Assembly (NCBI GenBank): GCA_021234155.1
Contig: JAJEKV010000014.1
Location: forward strand, 17,826,652-17,890,651
DNA from: Isoetes taiwanensis
Taxonomy: Eukaryota > Streptophyta > Lycopodiopsida > Isoetales > Isoetaceae
DNA length: 64,000 nucleotides
Direction: 5' to 3'
Both the position numbers and the translations under genes were made by a program. Position 1 is the stretch's first letter, and every line of letters begins with the position of its first letter. Positions 12,942 through 22,480 of the stretch are shown here, piece by piece. Under the pieces are notes generated by a model, which worked only from the letters and a program-made list of their open reading frames with translations, had not been told where the DNA came from and made no database searches.

Positions 12942-12953
12942 GCTCTGATACCA
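12942..12953 (-). promoter_or_regulatory. copia primer-binding site, tRNA-iMet
   Basis: On the minus strand TGGTATCAGAGC follows the 5' LTR after one base. It is complementary to the 3' end of initiator-Met tRNA, the usual primer of plant copia elements. Confidence 0.93.
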
Positions 12954-12954
12954 A

Positions 12955-13653
12955 TGTTAGGATCTAAAATGTCTAGATTTCAATTTATCTACTTGCAATA
13001 CAATATTCAAAGGTCTTCAATAAACATTGTAACCTTAGATTATAACCATTGAAAACAGTTTTGAACAATAACACTTAGTATTGCACTAAAATAACCCCGA
13101 GACCTCGGGCATTCACCTCATTGATGAATCCGGCTCAATCAATCTGTACATTCTCTTTAGGTTTTATTTTCAAGCACCGATCCTTCCTGGAATCAGCACC
13201 GATCCGGCCCTTCCGGTACGCTCCATTCTAAGTTTAAATCTAGAGCTTGGCAGTTGGTCATTCAAACGAGATTTCCAGTTTATTTGCAACCATTAACCAT
13301 AAGATTTTCAAATAATAATATAACCATTGACCCATGGTTATACATCACCAATAAACCATCAACTCTTATACCTTAGGTTTTAGACCCATACGTCCATGTA
13401 TTCATGTAATGTTCTATGTCTTTGTGCCCCTATGCAATTTCTTTGGCCTACATGACTCTTCTGTCTTACCAACAACTTGCAGAGTTATCTGTGATCTTCA
13501 TAGTGCAGTTTTGGCAGTCTGTAAATTCCTTTCAACTTTAACTGTCATTGTAACCAACCATGATAGGTCTTAAAGCAACAATTTTAATAACATTATCAAT
13601 GTTCCCTTATGAACCATTCAACCATTATTATAATATGAACTACAACTCTCATA
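12955..13653 (-). repeat. copia 5' LTR
   Basis: Pairs with 8938-9637. The outer terminus reads TATGAG instead of TGTGAG (one substitution), and the ACTTT target duplication follows at 13654. Confidence 0.93.
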
Positions 13654-14636
13654 ACTTTGCAATGCCGTTACCAAATCTTCCACTCTTCGATCCGATGTAT
13701 AGGCCGCAGTGATGGCTAATTTGCCCTGACGTCGGTATGAGGCCCGCGAAGTCGAAGGTGCTCAGGGCTATTGTCCTCTTCACTAGTATGACATGGTCTA
13801 GGGCATCCGAGCATGTCTACCAAATTCCGAGAGGACAATGAGCATGAATACCCCTTCTTCTCCTCGTGGGCTGAACTACCGGCATATCACTGCTATCCTT
13901 CCATCGGTGAGGAGCAGAAGATAGTATCTGAGGGCCTTGTCATGTCCTCCTTCTCTTGCATCTTCTCCAGTCTTGATGCCGGTCCTATGCCTCCCGGAGT
14001 ACTCATCCACTAGTACTACTGTCAGGTCCTTCTAATCTGCGAACATGGATCTGAAGGAGGTCAAGTTGACTCCGCTTCTATCGATCCCGGTTGGCGTCGT
14101 TGATGAAGAGCTGGGCAGGAGTGCGCTCGTCATCTTGCCCCGAATACACATCTATTCTTGGATCACAATGAATTTTTTCTCTGAAAGCAGCTCCTGTTGT
14201 GTTATCATCTATCGGATATTGCTATAGGCTTCGACGTCGGATGATGACTGCCCAATATAGGTGTGGGCTTCCCTGATACTGATAGGGAAGTCTTGAATTT
14301 CCCGGTCAATGAAGTCATCGAGGCCGGGCTGTTGGCGCAGGAGGTGTAGGAGCTCGTCCATCCCGTATCCTCGGTTTCTGTACTCTGGAAGGTTCTTTAT
14401 GTCGTGCAGCAGGAGGTGCTCTTGGCCTTTGATGATGGGGTTACGCTGGTGATACCTAACCCTAGTGGGAAAGTTGTCCTTGTCATCCTCAGGCCTTTGT
14501 CAAAGCCCTGGATAGGGTCGACATCGATGAGGTCCTCGACGTCATAGCCTCATCTGCCTTCTTCTTCCTCCTCCTGTTCTGAGCCTTCATACTCCAGAAG
14601 TAGCTGCTCTTTTGCTGTGGAGGCAGGGGGTTCTAT

Positions 14637-16545
14637 TTTTATTTTATTTTTCTTGAAGGACGACGCTCTATTATCAAGGAAAATCAAGATACATACAAGG
14701 AACCTGTGACATGCGACTCAAAACCAAGAGGACGAAATCGCCACTAAGCACAACCACCCATACACAGTATATAATCATAGTCCTTGTGCCACCTTGAGGC
14801 GTTTAATGGGCCTCATCACAATCAACATGATCTGCGACATCGAGATGATCATCAACAGACATCAAATTATCATGCCATTGAATAGTACGAGGTAGGATAG
14901 GTCATGAGATGACATAACAGACTTCTTCCTCACTGCCTTCTTCCAATTGACCTGTTGCCATTACTCTTTAGCATACTGAAGATTAGGATCATTAGCCATA
15001 ACAATCTCAGAAGCATGAGAAGCAGAAGCAACGTGGAGAGTAGTAGGACCTATAGTTGCAGCTGATGGTGCTAAGGACGGCACCATCGAAACTGTATGTA
15101 GAGCATCTTCCATAGCCGAGGAATACAAAGCAACCGGCAAAGGTTGATCATGAATAAATGAAGAAATAACAACGTGAGCTTGAACCTGAGAAGAATATTG
15201 AACAGATGTCTGAGATGCATGATTATCTCGACGAAAACTAGCAAAAGCCTCCTTATCAGGAAACAAACGGGCTAATTCTGGACCATTTAGAAGCTTGAGA
15301 TTCAACTTCTTGTACCACGGCCCACTCTTCACAACTATACAATCTGGTAAAGGCGAGTCCACTGGCATAGAAACACAAATCCTTGGACCATTCATGATAG
15401 AGTGTGAGATATGAACCCCAAGCCCCGTTGCAATTGCAACTAGAAATTGATGAGCCATTATATCAGGGGGAAGATTAGGTAACGAGAACCAGCAAGGCAT
15501 CTTTAAAGCACGAACCATATCTGGTGTAAAGCCAGGAGAGTAATGCTGGTACATTATATATTCCCCACCAAGTGGATCAATCCCTCTTGATAAAGAATCC
15601 ACTGCATCACTACTTTCAAACATAATAAAAACAAAGTTTTTTGCCAACAACTTGATGGACTGAAAAGGAGGAAGTTGAAGGCGTCTCAAAAGTCGAGATA
15701 ACCAAACATGAAATCGAGAAAAATATGAATAACCACCAGTAAAATACCCAAGAATTGCACATGAAGATAAGTTCTCAGCACACTTAATATGAGCTTAATG
15801 ATCCACTTCAACCACAGGAATACCAGAAGCTTGAACTACATTCTGACAGTCAGACTGGTAAAATATGTCATCTGGAAGTAATTGTTGTTGAAGTTGAATC
15901 TGTCAGGCTTTCAATGTGTCCAAGATTGCCGATAACTCATCCTTCCTTGCTTCAGACAACATTTGTAAAGCAGCTGCTACCCTTGCCTTTCTAGATGTAC
16001 TAGATATATCCTTACAAAGCCAATCACTAAATCTTTGATATGAAACTTTAGTAACAGATTCAGATGACTTCCAAGCACTATCATTTGCCCGAGGCTGAGG
16101 AACTACATTAGGACTGGAATCTGTACCTGTTTGATGCAAATTCCCATTAACTTCTGCTCCCTTACTCACAGCGCCTTGCAAGGGAGGAAAATCCCTTTCT
16201 TCAAGAACCACTGGAGTAGCCACCACCAAAGGCAAAGAACCTCCGACTGAATTATTCACCTCTTTTTACGCAGCAACTGGGGGTTCACGTATCACCAAAC
16301 TGGTGGTAGACTCACGCCGTTTTGCTACCGCCTTGGATGCTAGACCAATATCTGTCTTCCCTATCGATAGCTCTCGGAACAAGCTTTCCAACAAACTAAA
16401 GATCATCGAAAACGGAGTCCAGATGCTCAAGTTACAAGGAAAAATACTGGCAGCCCTAAGCGCCATCATCACGAGCGCCCATCTTGCACTCCTCTCGATT
16501 GCCTACTTTGGAATGAGATTGCACGATTTTTGAGCTAATGTGCTC
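14637..16545 (-). mobile_element. ORF1-only LINE insertion in gene X
   Basis: 1.9 kb flanked by an exact 17-bp target duplication (GAGGCAGGGGGTTCTAT at 14620-14636 and 16546-16562). On the minus strand it ends in an A-rich tail (14637-14656). It contains a decayed LINE ORF1 and a 3' UTR but no reverse transcriptase. It was therefore mobilised in trans or is an internally deleted LINE. Confidence 0.88.
14961..16472 (-). pseudogene. LINE ORF1 (DUF4283-type)
   Basis: One reading frame from 16472 to 14961, broken by stops at 16268-16266, 15905-15903 and about 15798. The C-terminal half carries SRLLRRLQLPPF, then the plant LINE ORF1 pattern CWFSLPNLPPDIMAHQFL, a short core ending PRICVSMPVDSPLPDCIVV, and WYKKLNLKLL. 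This matches DUF4283 proteins that bind RNA in plant LINE particles. No zinc knuckle is evident. All three breaks are stops in an otherwise collinear frame, so this is an old copy. Confidence 0.75.
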
Positions 16546-17050
16546 GAGGCAGGGGGTTCTATGGTCATTGGCTGAATGGAGGGTTCCCCTATTTGAGTTT
16601 GGGCTCTGTGGGATAAGAAGATGGCTACATCAGCAGTATAAGAGAAATATCTCTTCCTGTTTATGGATATGGTCATGTAGTCTGGCATGCGACTGGCTCT
16701 ATTTTCTAAGTACTTGTCGATGTTTGCGACATCACTCAGTGCGGCTCGAAGGGCTATCCGACGTGCAAAGTACCCTATGCATGGTGGGAGCTCTACCAAT
16801 GAAGGGCCTATCTTAGCTTGGAACTCTCGCATGATCTCTTATCAATTTCTTTTTGGAAGACAACAAAGACAGAGTTGATGTCCGCTTCTGCTACATGAGC
16901 AGTGGTGCTGTACCATCACCTGAATGAAGAAGTAGCCATGATGCTGATGTGGATATGGGGTCAACAAACAAATATGCAAGCACCTCTGTGAGCAGAAAAA
17001 GTGCCTTGGAGTGAGGAATGAGACTGTGGAATGCAAATGAGTGTCGTGGG

Positions 17051-17060
17051 TATATTTATA
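17051..17060 (-). promoter_or_regulatory. TATA box of gene X
   Basis: Minus-strand TATAAATATA, 112 nt above the X start codon at 16939 and about 190 nt below an inverted-repeat module at 17243-17313. The H3-like gene has the same arrangement. Confidence 0.6.
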
Positions 17061-17242
17061 GGCAGAACCCTAATTTGTGAAATTTTTAGGGTTTAGATAT
17101 GTCTATCACTTCAAGGTCTAACTAGGCATTTGATAGGTAGTCTAAGGTTATGAGCATCTAAAGGACTTCCTAATGATCCTAATGCAATAAATTTCATCTA
17201 ACTTCGAGGTAGTTTGAGTGAGTTATGGCTATTTAATTTGAA

Positions 17243-17313
17243 CCAATCACATAGCACGCGAGAGGCCCGAGTTGAATTTTAACTAAGGGTATTGGCGCAC
17301 TCTGTGAGGGGTG
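17243..17313 (-). promoter_or_regulatory. 70-bp inverted-repeat module, copy A
   Basis: Arms at 17247-17258 and 17297-17308 (right arm CGCACTCTGTGA). The left arm is more diverged than in other copies. Lies upstream of gene X. Confidence 0.65.
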
Positions 17314-17446
17314 GCCTCCTGTTTGAATCCTAGATGACTCCAAAATTTTGGTATGAGGGTGGAATCCTACTTATCTCGTGGAGTTAAGTCGAGATATGCC
17401 CTTAGTTTCTAGTTTTGGACTTGTCTAATTATAGATCAGTGGCCAA

Positions 17447-17511
17447 ACACTCACACAGTGCACGAGAGAGCCAAGTTTTAACTTAGGGCCTTGGCGCGCT
17501 CTTGAGGGATG
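17447..17511 (-). promoter_or_regulatory. 70-bp inverted-repeat module, copy A2
   Basis: Left arm TCACACAGTGCA at 17451, right arm CGCGCTCTTGA at 17495. Second module upstream of gene X, in the same orientation as the others. Confidence 0.65.
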
Positions 17512-17645
17512 GAGCTGCATTAGGTCACTTTTTGTCTAAATTAATTAAAACAACTTACACATGCCATCAATACAACTACACCAGGGACATTATTATGCCT
17601 TGCAATTCAAAATTAACCACTATTATATTACAAAATTTTTCATGC

Positions 17646-18393
17646 TTAGAAATCTTCCTTCTTTATGAATCTTGCCAGCTTCATATCTCTGGGCATGTAC
17701 ATGACTCTCTTCGCATGAAAAGCGCATGCTAGTGAGTCTTCAAAATGTTACAGCAGCTTCTGCTCCGCTGCTTCCTGCAAGGCGAGTAGCATGTCATATG
17801 TGATCACTTTTCCTTGTCGAATTCTTGCAGGATCTCTCGGGTCAGTCTTGCGAATGCTGCTCTTGAGATTAGAAGTCAGTAGCTCCTCTGGAAATGCCGA
17901 ATCTCCTGAGAAGCTTTGCCGAAGTATGAGTCCGTCTTTCGCTTCATGGGCTTCTTTGGCAGTATGGGTCTTTCTGGGGGCGGCTTCAGGGTGTTTTCTT
18001 TGGTTGGCCTTCCTCCTTCACGCCTGCTGCTCTCTCTTTGTACTTGGGTCCCATAGGCCAGTTGGTCTCCATGGACGATAAAATCATATTCTATTCTTCC
18101 ATGTACATAACCTGGGCCAACTTCTTCTCATCATCCTCCCCGTCCCCATCCTCCTGGTTCTCCGGGTTCTCTTGCAGATCAGGATTCTGTTGGCGCCCTT
18201 GTTGATCCTGATCGAGCTTGTTCTCCTCCTGGTTCTCCGAGTTTGTCAGGTCCGGGTTTGGGTTTGGGTTTGGGGTCTCTTCATTTCTGGCTCGCTCTCG
18301 AGCCGCTTTCGCCTTTTGTTCGACGGCAAGCACTTGGACGCTCGTCGATCCGTCCTCCATAACCACTCGAGCGGTCTGTTTGATGCGGGCCAT
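17646..18393 (-). pseudogene. Histone H3-like gene with long acidic N-tail, broken
   Basis: ATG at 18393 begins MARIKQTAR, one residue off the canonical H3 start. An Asn/Pro/Gln- and Glu/Asp-rich tail follows, with an in-frame TAG at 18093-18091. The same frame continues into basic sequence (MGPKYKERAAGVKEE), then after a frameshift near 17989 into KPMKRKTDSYFG and QEIRHFQRS, stop TGA 17878-17876, LLISRAAFARLTREILQEF. A one-base loss in an A run near 17810 leads to DMLLALQEAAEQKLL, stop TAA 17750-17748, and CAFHAKRVMYMPRDMKLARF. This is collinear with the H3 fold (alpha-N, alpha-1, alpha-2, alpha-3) with no length change in loop 1. The EIRHFQ and LQEAAE spellings recall CENH3, but loop 1 has canonical-H3 length. 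About 248 codons, intronless. Confidence 0.8.
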
Positions 18394-18496
18394 GTTTTGA
18401 AATACTACAATCGCCTTCCGAGCGCCTAAAAATTACCTTCTTGGTCGGATAGCAGCAAGCTAGAGGAGTACGGTGAGAATGAAGAACTCTAAGTGT

Positions 18497-18506
18497 CTAT
18501 TTATAG
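18497..18506 (-). promoter_or_regulatory. TATA box of the H3-like gene
   Basis: Minus-strand CTATAAATAG, 104 nt above the ATG at 18393 and about 105 nt below inverted-repeat module B. Confidence 0.6.
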
Positions 18507-18610
18507 GTCTGGGATTTTTAGGATTTTGACCTGCAATTTTCATGTTATACCATTATTTAAAACATTTGTGTTTGCTGGATTAAGACATTAGGTTCCTTTA
18601 GACAAAAGTA

Positions 18611-18680
18611 CCACTCACACAATGCGCGCGAGGCCCATTCTAAATTTTAGCTTGGAACCTTGGCGCACTCTGTGAGGGGT
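18611..18680 (-). promoter_or_regulatory. 70-bp inverted-repeat module, copy B
   Basis: Arms TCACACAATGCG (18615) and CGCACTCTGTGA (18664) around a 37-nt centre with TTTTAGC. Upstream of the H3-like gene. Confidence 0.65.
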
Positions 18681-18917
18681 GACTCCGTTTGGCTCTACTT
18701 TAGGTTTTCAGTGTTATAGCATGTTTTCCTGGCGAATCTTGTTATACAGTATAGCAAATTTTGTACTTGCATACCCCACAAATGAGGAACTTTATGTACG
18801 GTAAGGAATAAGGGGTGAATATGCCTATCCAACAGCTCTCGTTGCCCTACGTCACCCCCCGTGTGAATATGCACCCAAACCAAAGGGGGTTTAAGGGGGA
18901 TTTTAATTTAAATGTGT

Positions 18918-19012
18918 TGGACCCAATGGTTGTGTTAATTAATGTCAATGGTAGTTATGTGTTGGTTGTTAATGTCAATGGTTGTTATGTGTTGGTTGTT
19001 ATGTGTTGGGAG
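18918..19012. repeat. Short tandem GT-rich repeat
   Basis: About three copies of a unit with TTAATGTCAATGGT and GTTATGTGTTGGTTG. No gene. Confidence 0.7.
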
Positions 19013-19439
19013 ATTTAATTTTTATATGTTGGACAAAAATTTTAGAATTCAAACCAGAAAAAAACTAGAATTCATTTGAGGCTTTCATCACCTGTAGCTT
19101 TTGAATTTGATCACAATAAAACAAATAGAACATAAGTAAAAGTTGCCATAAAGATAGAGCAGATTGATCCCATTATTCTGAAAGTCATAAGAGTTTGCAA
19201 CACCCATACACAAACATTTTTCAACTGGAATTTAACAGCAACCTTTGGCCTCCATGGATTCTTGTGGTGAGAAACCAAAGTGGGAAACTTTTCTGCTTGT
19301 TAGCACAAGGATCTAGAAACCTTGGAATTTGCTTAATAACTGCCTCAAAATCTAAAAATGCATGGTAATTTTTTGCCAGCTTCATTCGGAATGAGCCATA
19401 AAACAATATCCAATAGCGCAATCCTGTATTAATCAGCTG

Positions 19440-19607
19440 GTAGGATGTGAAAGCCTATCAAACCCGGCCGAAAAATTACTGTTTTAGCAAAGATAACTTA
19501 ACCAAACATATCCATATCATACATTATCAAAAAGATCTCGGAGAGAGCTTTCCAACGCAATAAAAATCATCTCAAACAGAGCTCTAGATCAAAAGTTATG
19601 ATAAGAA
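19440..19607. repeat. Dispersed repeat, related to 7628-7800
   Basis: Shares the blocks described for 7628-7800, including GAGAGAGCTTTCCAA and AAAAGTTATGATAAG. Confidence 0.5.
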
Positions 19608-19646
19608 ATGTGTTGCCGGCAGGGAAACTGCACTACATGCGCCCTT

Positions 19647-19823
19647 CATGTGCCCATTATGCACCACGCGCACAAAAAAAGGGCTTTTGTTGTGAGCCAT
19701 TGGTTCATGTGCCCATTATGCACCACACACACAAAACAAGGGTTTTTGTTGTGAGCCATTGGTTCATGTGCCCATTATGCACCACACGCACAAAAAAGGG
19801 GCTTTTGTTGTGAGCCATTGATT
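19647..19823. repeat. 3 x 59-bp tandem repeat
   Basis: Units start at 19647, 19706 and 19765 with CATGTGCCCATTATGCACCA and end GAGCCATTG. Near-identical. Confidence 0.92.
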
Positions 19824-20017
19824 GTTGACCATTGAAAAAAAAAAGGCTAAAATCAATGGCTCAGAAATGGTGCACTCTAGATGTACGCATTAGTACATCC
19901 ATTTGAATACATCACGAAATAATAGGAAAACCTTAGTGAAAAGCGTACAAAAACACAAAGAAAACCCCCTGTTATTATGCTACATATTTATGCATCTTTC
20001 TGGGTCAACAATGGTCA

Positions 20018-20088
20018 AACACTCACACAGTGCGCGAGAGCCTCAAACTAAAATTTAGCTACGGGCCTTCACGCACTCTGTGAGGGGT
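20018..20088 (-). promoter_or_regulatory. 70-bp inverted-repeat module, copy C
   Basis: Arms TCACACAGTGCG (20023) and CGCACTCTGTGA (20072). A CATAAATATG TATA-like site follows on the minus strand at about 19990, but no convincing ORF lies below it. Confidence 0.65.
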
Positions 20089-20394
20089 AACTTTCTAATG
20101 GCCAAAATTTTCAGGTCTATAATGTTTTTAAGTTTACTTTTCCTAATCAACATTAGCTTAGCTTATTGTTCTAAAGATGGATTTTTTTTTCCTAATTTTT
20201 GAGGTTTCATGCTTGGGTTATTATCCCCAGGACTAAAGGTCACAAATGTCCCATACTTCATCTACGATGCTCTTATCATATCAGAAGTCGGAGTTCATCC
20301 CTCTGGCAACCAAGCTGATAGAGGCCGTGCACCTGACATCAATCCCTTGACAAGGAATCGATGGGGTAGAATGGACGTGTCATTCATCCCGTCT

Positions 20395-21130
20395 CCCCTC
20401 GGGATCGTCCTAGCTGCGGAAGCGTAAATAACATGAGCACATGACATCAGACACAAATAACTCCACCTCGAAGGGTGGCCCACCATATCATACATCTATA
20501 AGAACATCAATAACATCAACATGGAAGAAATCCTACTCAAGGCTCAGACTCATGGAGGATGGACTGACGGTCTAGGTCTACAGAGTCATTGTAGACAGAG
20601 TTCGTGGCAACTGGATTGGGCTGGCATAGGAATATGGCTGTTGGGTAGTCCTCTTCATCCGCCCCTCCCGTGCATACTTTGCAAAATAGGCTGATAAATC
20701 TTGGGACTTGACCGTAACCTGCCTGGTGCATAGCCAAGAGGGCTACTCTTGGATTGCCATCTCCCCAGTCCCAATGAGGCAGGAGGAGATCACTTCCTCC
20801 AGAGGTATGCATGCTCATCACAGGCGGCTAAAGGGCCACTACCCGTCTACGACTGGAACTCATTGAAGGTGACACATCACCCAAGAGATGTCGAGCTCAT
20901 GCCTTGCCCACATGCAGTGGCAAGCCATTAGGCCTAGCCTGCTAAGATTCCTGGTAGGCTTTACACACGAGCGGGATCAATCTGCAATGGGACATGTCCT
21001 CCTTATCTACCGTCTAGCCCCGCCACCCACAGCCAGGCAGGCTTTTATGCACAGGCCGCATGAATTGGGATTTAATGAGGCTATCTAGATACATCATTAC
21101 TGAGGTTTTCAGGGTCTCTATCCCCCTTCC
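20395..21130. repeat. Diverged LTR-like repeat, related to 32985-33680
   Basis: About 700 bp collinear with 32985-33680. Shared blocks include AGCTGCGGAAGCGTAAA, CAAGGCTCAGACTCA, CATCCGCCCCTCC, TGGTGCATAGCCAA/TGCATAGCCAA and CCCCCTTCCCAATACA. The second copy lies inside what I read as a chromovirus LTR, so this is probably a related LTR remnant. Confidence 0.6.
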
Positions 21131-21245
21131 CAATACACAGGAGTGCCCAATAGATCATCATCATCCATAACCTACGATACCTTCTGGGTACTTACCGGAC
21201 CGGACTGGGCGTACGGTACATACAGAATGGTTTTATGCATTCTGC

Positions 21246-21250
<5 letters not shown>

Positions 21251-21285
<35 letters not shown>
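21251..21285 (+). repeat. Poly(A) run, 35 nt
   Basis: Uninterrupted A tract. It could be the tail of an old retroposon, but no target duplication was identified. Confidence 0.8.
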
Positions 21286-21286
<1 letters not shown>

Positions 21287-21619
21287 AACCAACCTAGATA
21301 TCTAGGTTTGTCATCACCTCGATCAATCCCAAGAACTGTGTATTATCAATCTAGACGAAGAAAAATCCAAGTCTGGTACTTATAATCCAATAGCCAAATC
21401 CCTTTTGTCATAAAACAAATGTAGTTATCACCACTCTTCTCCTTTCTTGTGGGTTCCTCTACCCCCTGCACACTTGCCCTTGGCTGCCACTGTGCATGCT
21501 TTCGGATCTGAGCCCGTTGGGGCGAAGCCGCTGTGCTCACCTTGGAGGATTGGTATTGGGGTGGTCGGCTAGCTTCATGGGAGTTTTTCGAGCTCGCTTT
21601 TACTCGAGGGGCGCTGGAC

Positions 21620-22480
21620 AGGGCTATCCGAACGCGTGGCGGGGAGTATTCCGCTACACATACCTATAGTCCCTCGTGATGATGTGGTGGTGCGTGTTTG
21701 GAAGGTTCATCCGGATGTTGTGTCTTCTTGCTTTGTGCGGTCTTCTTATCTGGGTGGCAGTGCGGCTATTCATGACACACCGCCCCTTCAAAGGTCTCTA
21801 CTTCGGGTTCTCGATGGCTTACGCTTGGGCGTGGACATGGAGCTCACTTCCCCAATCAAGGTTAGGGTGCTTCAGGCGTGGTGCACCGGCCATCGTGGTG
21901 AATGCCCTTGTGAGTCGGGCTTTAGGCGTGGTGTGAGCCCTCTCACGCCTTTGTTGTGGCCTTCATCGTGAGACCGTGGAGCATTGTGCGGTTTTATGCC
22001 CTCACTTGCGTGCCGCCTGGGATTGGGTTAGGGCTCTGTTTGAGTGAGATTGACTAAGCCGCCAGCTTTTCGCTTCATGTGTATCCCGGTGCTTGGTCGC
22101 TCTTATGGCAAACAAGCCTTGCATCTGTCGTGGCTTGGTTGGTGTGGCTGATTTTGGAAGCGGTGGCGGTTGTGGATCTTCGGGGGGATTCAAAGACTGC
22201 GACCTCTCGATTCCTCGACTCGGTACAAGCTATTTCAAAGCTTTACGGTGTTCCCTGGATTAGTAGAGCGGAAGTTTGCCATTTGGCGGGACTTCTTAGG
22301 TGTTGTAGATGGTGATGGTCGGTTTTATGCAAAGAGGGAGTTGCGATTTTTCTTTGAGTTTGTTGTGGAGTGTCGAGGTATCGCTGTCTCTTTGGGGCAG
22401 TTCGCCTTCCTCCTCACTTGCTTTGTAACATTACCATTCTTTTAATATATTGATGACACAGTTCTTCAAAAAAAAAAAAA
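21620..22480 (+). mobile_element. LINE ORF2 3'-end remnant with poly(A)
   Basis: At about 21956-22033 the plus strand reads ETVEHCAVLCPHLRAAW, the Cys/His pattern of the zf-RVT region at the end of plant LINE ORF2. The surrounding sequence is GC-rich and weakly coding in several frames. It ends in poly(A) at 22468-22480. The 5' limit is uncertain and no target duplication was found. Confidence 0.55.

Larger units (their letters stand above)
8938..13653 (-). mobile_element. Ty1/copia LTR retrotransposon, complete ends, internally deleted
   Basis: Two LTRs of about 700 bp (8938-9637 and 12955-13653) flank 3.3 kb of internal DNA on the minus strand. The 5-bp target duplication ACTTT is at 8933-8937 and 13654-13658. 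Gag, a partial integrase, RT and RNase H are in copia order (IN before RT). Protease and the N-terminal half of integrase are missing, the join being near 12000. The element sits inside gene X. LTRs are highly similar, so insertion is fairly recent. Non-autonomous. Confidence 0.95.
8831..16939 (-). pseudogene. Unknown protein X, copy 1, split by two retroelements
   Basis: Coding on the minus strand in three pieces: 16939-16546, 14636-13654 and 8937-8831 (stop TAG 8833-8831), about 490 codons in all. ATG at 16939 (MATSSF) lies 112 nt below a TATAAATA box at 17060-17051. The second piece contains LLLHDIKNLPE and DELLHLLRQQP, then FIDREIQDFPI. The last piece ends YRRFQE. A second copy at 60009-61345 matches across all three pieces, which shows they are one gene interrupted by a copia element and a LINE. 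Several frameshifts and stops. I recognise no family. It has no RT, protease or zinc knuckle. Its viral-like promoter setting suggests an endogenous viral or other multigene element, but that is inference. Confidence 0.6.

Noticed and set aside
8933-13658. Copia LTR ends at CTCTCA with no target duplication
   Set aside because: Extending the terminus by two bases (CA on the left, TA on the right) gives the ACTTT duplication and a proper polypurine tract junction.
8831-16939. Calling X a plant pararetrovirus protein
   Set aside because: The promoter-like modules and repeated copies suggest an element, but I see no RT, protease, zinc knuckle or movement-protein motif that would support a virus family.
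17310-17335. tRNA-like B-box (GTTTGAATCC)
   Set aside because: No A-box or cloverleaf could be built around it. No tRNA gene was found in the window.
17646-18393. Calling the H3-like pseudogene CENH3
   Set aside because: EIRHFQ and LQEAAE resemble CENH3, but loop 1 has the length of canonical H3 and the tail is atypical, so only an H3-like call is supported.
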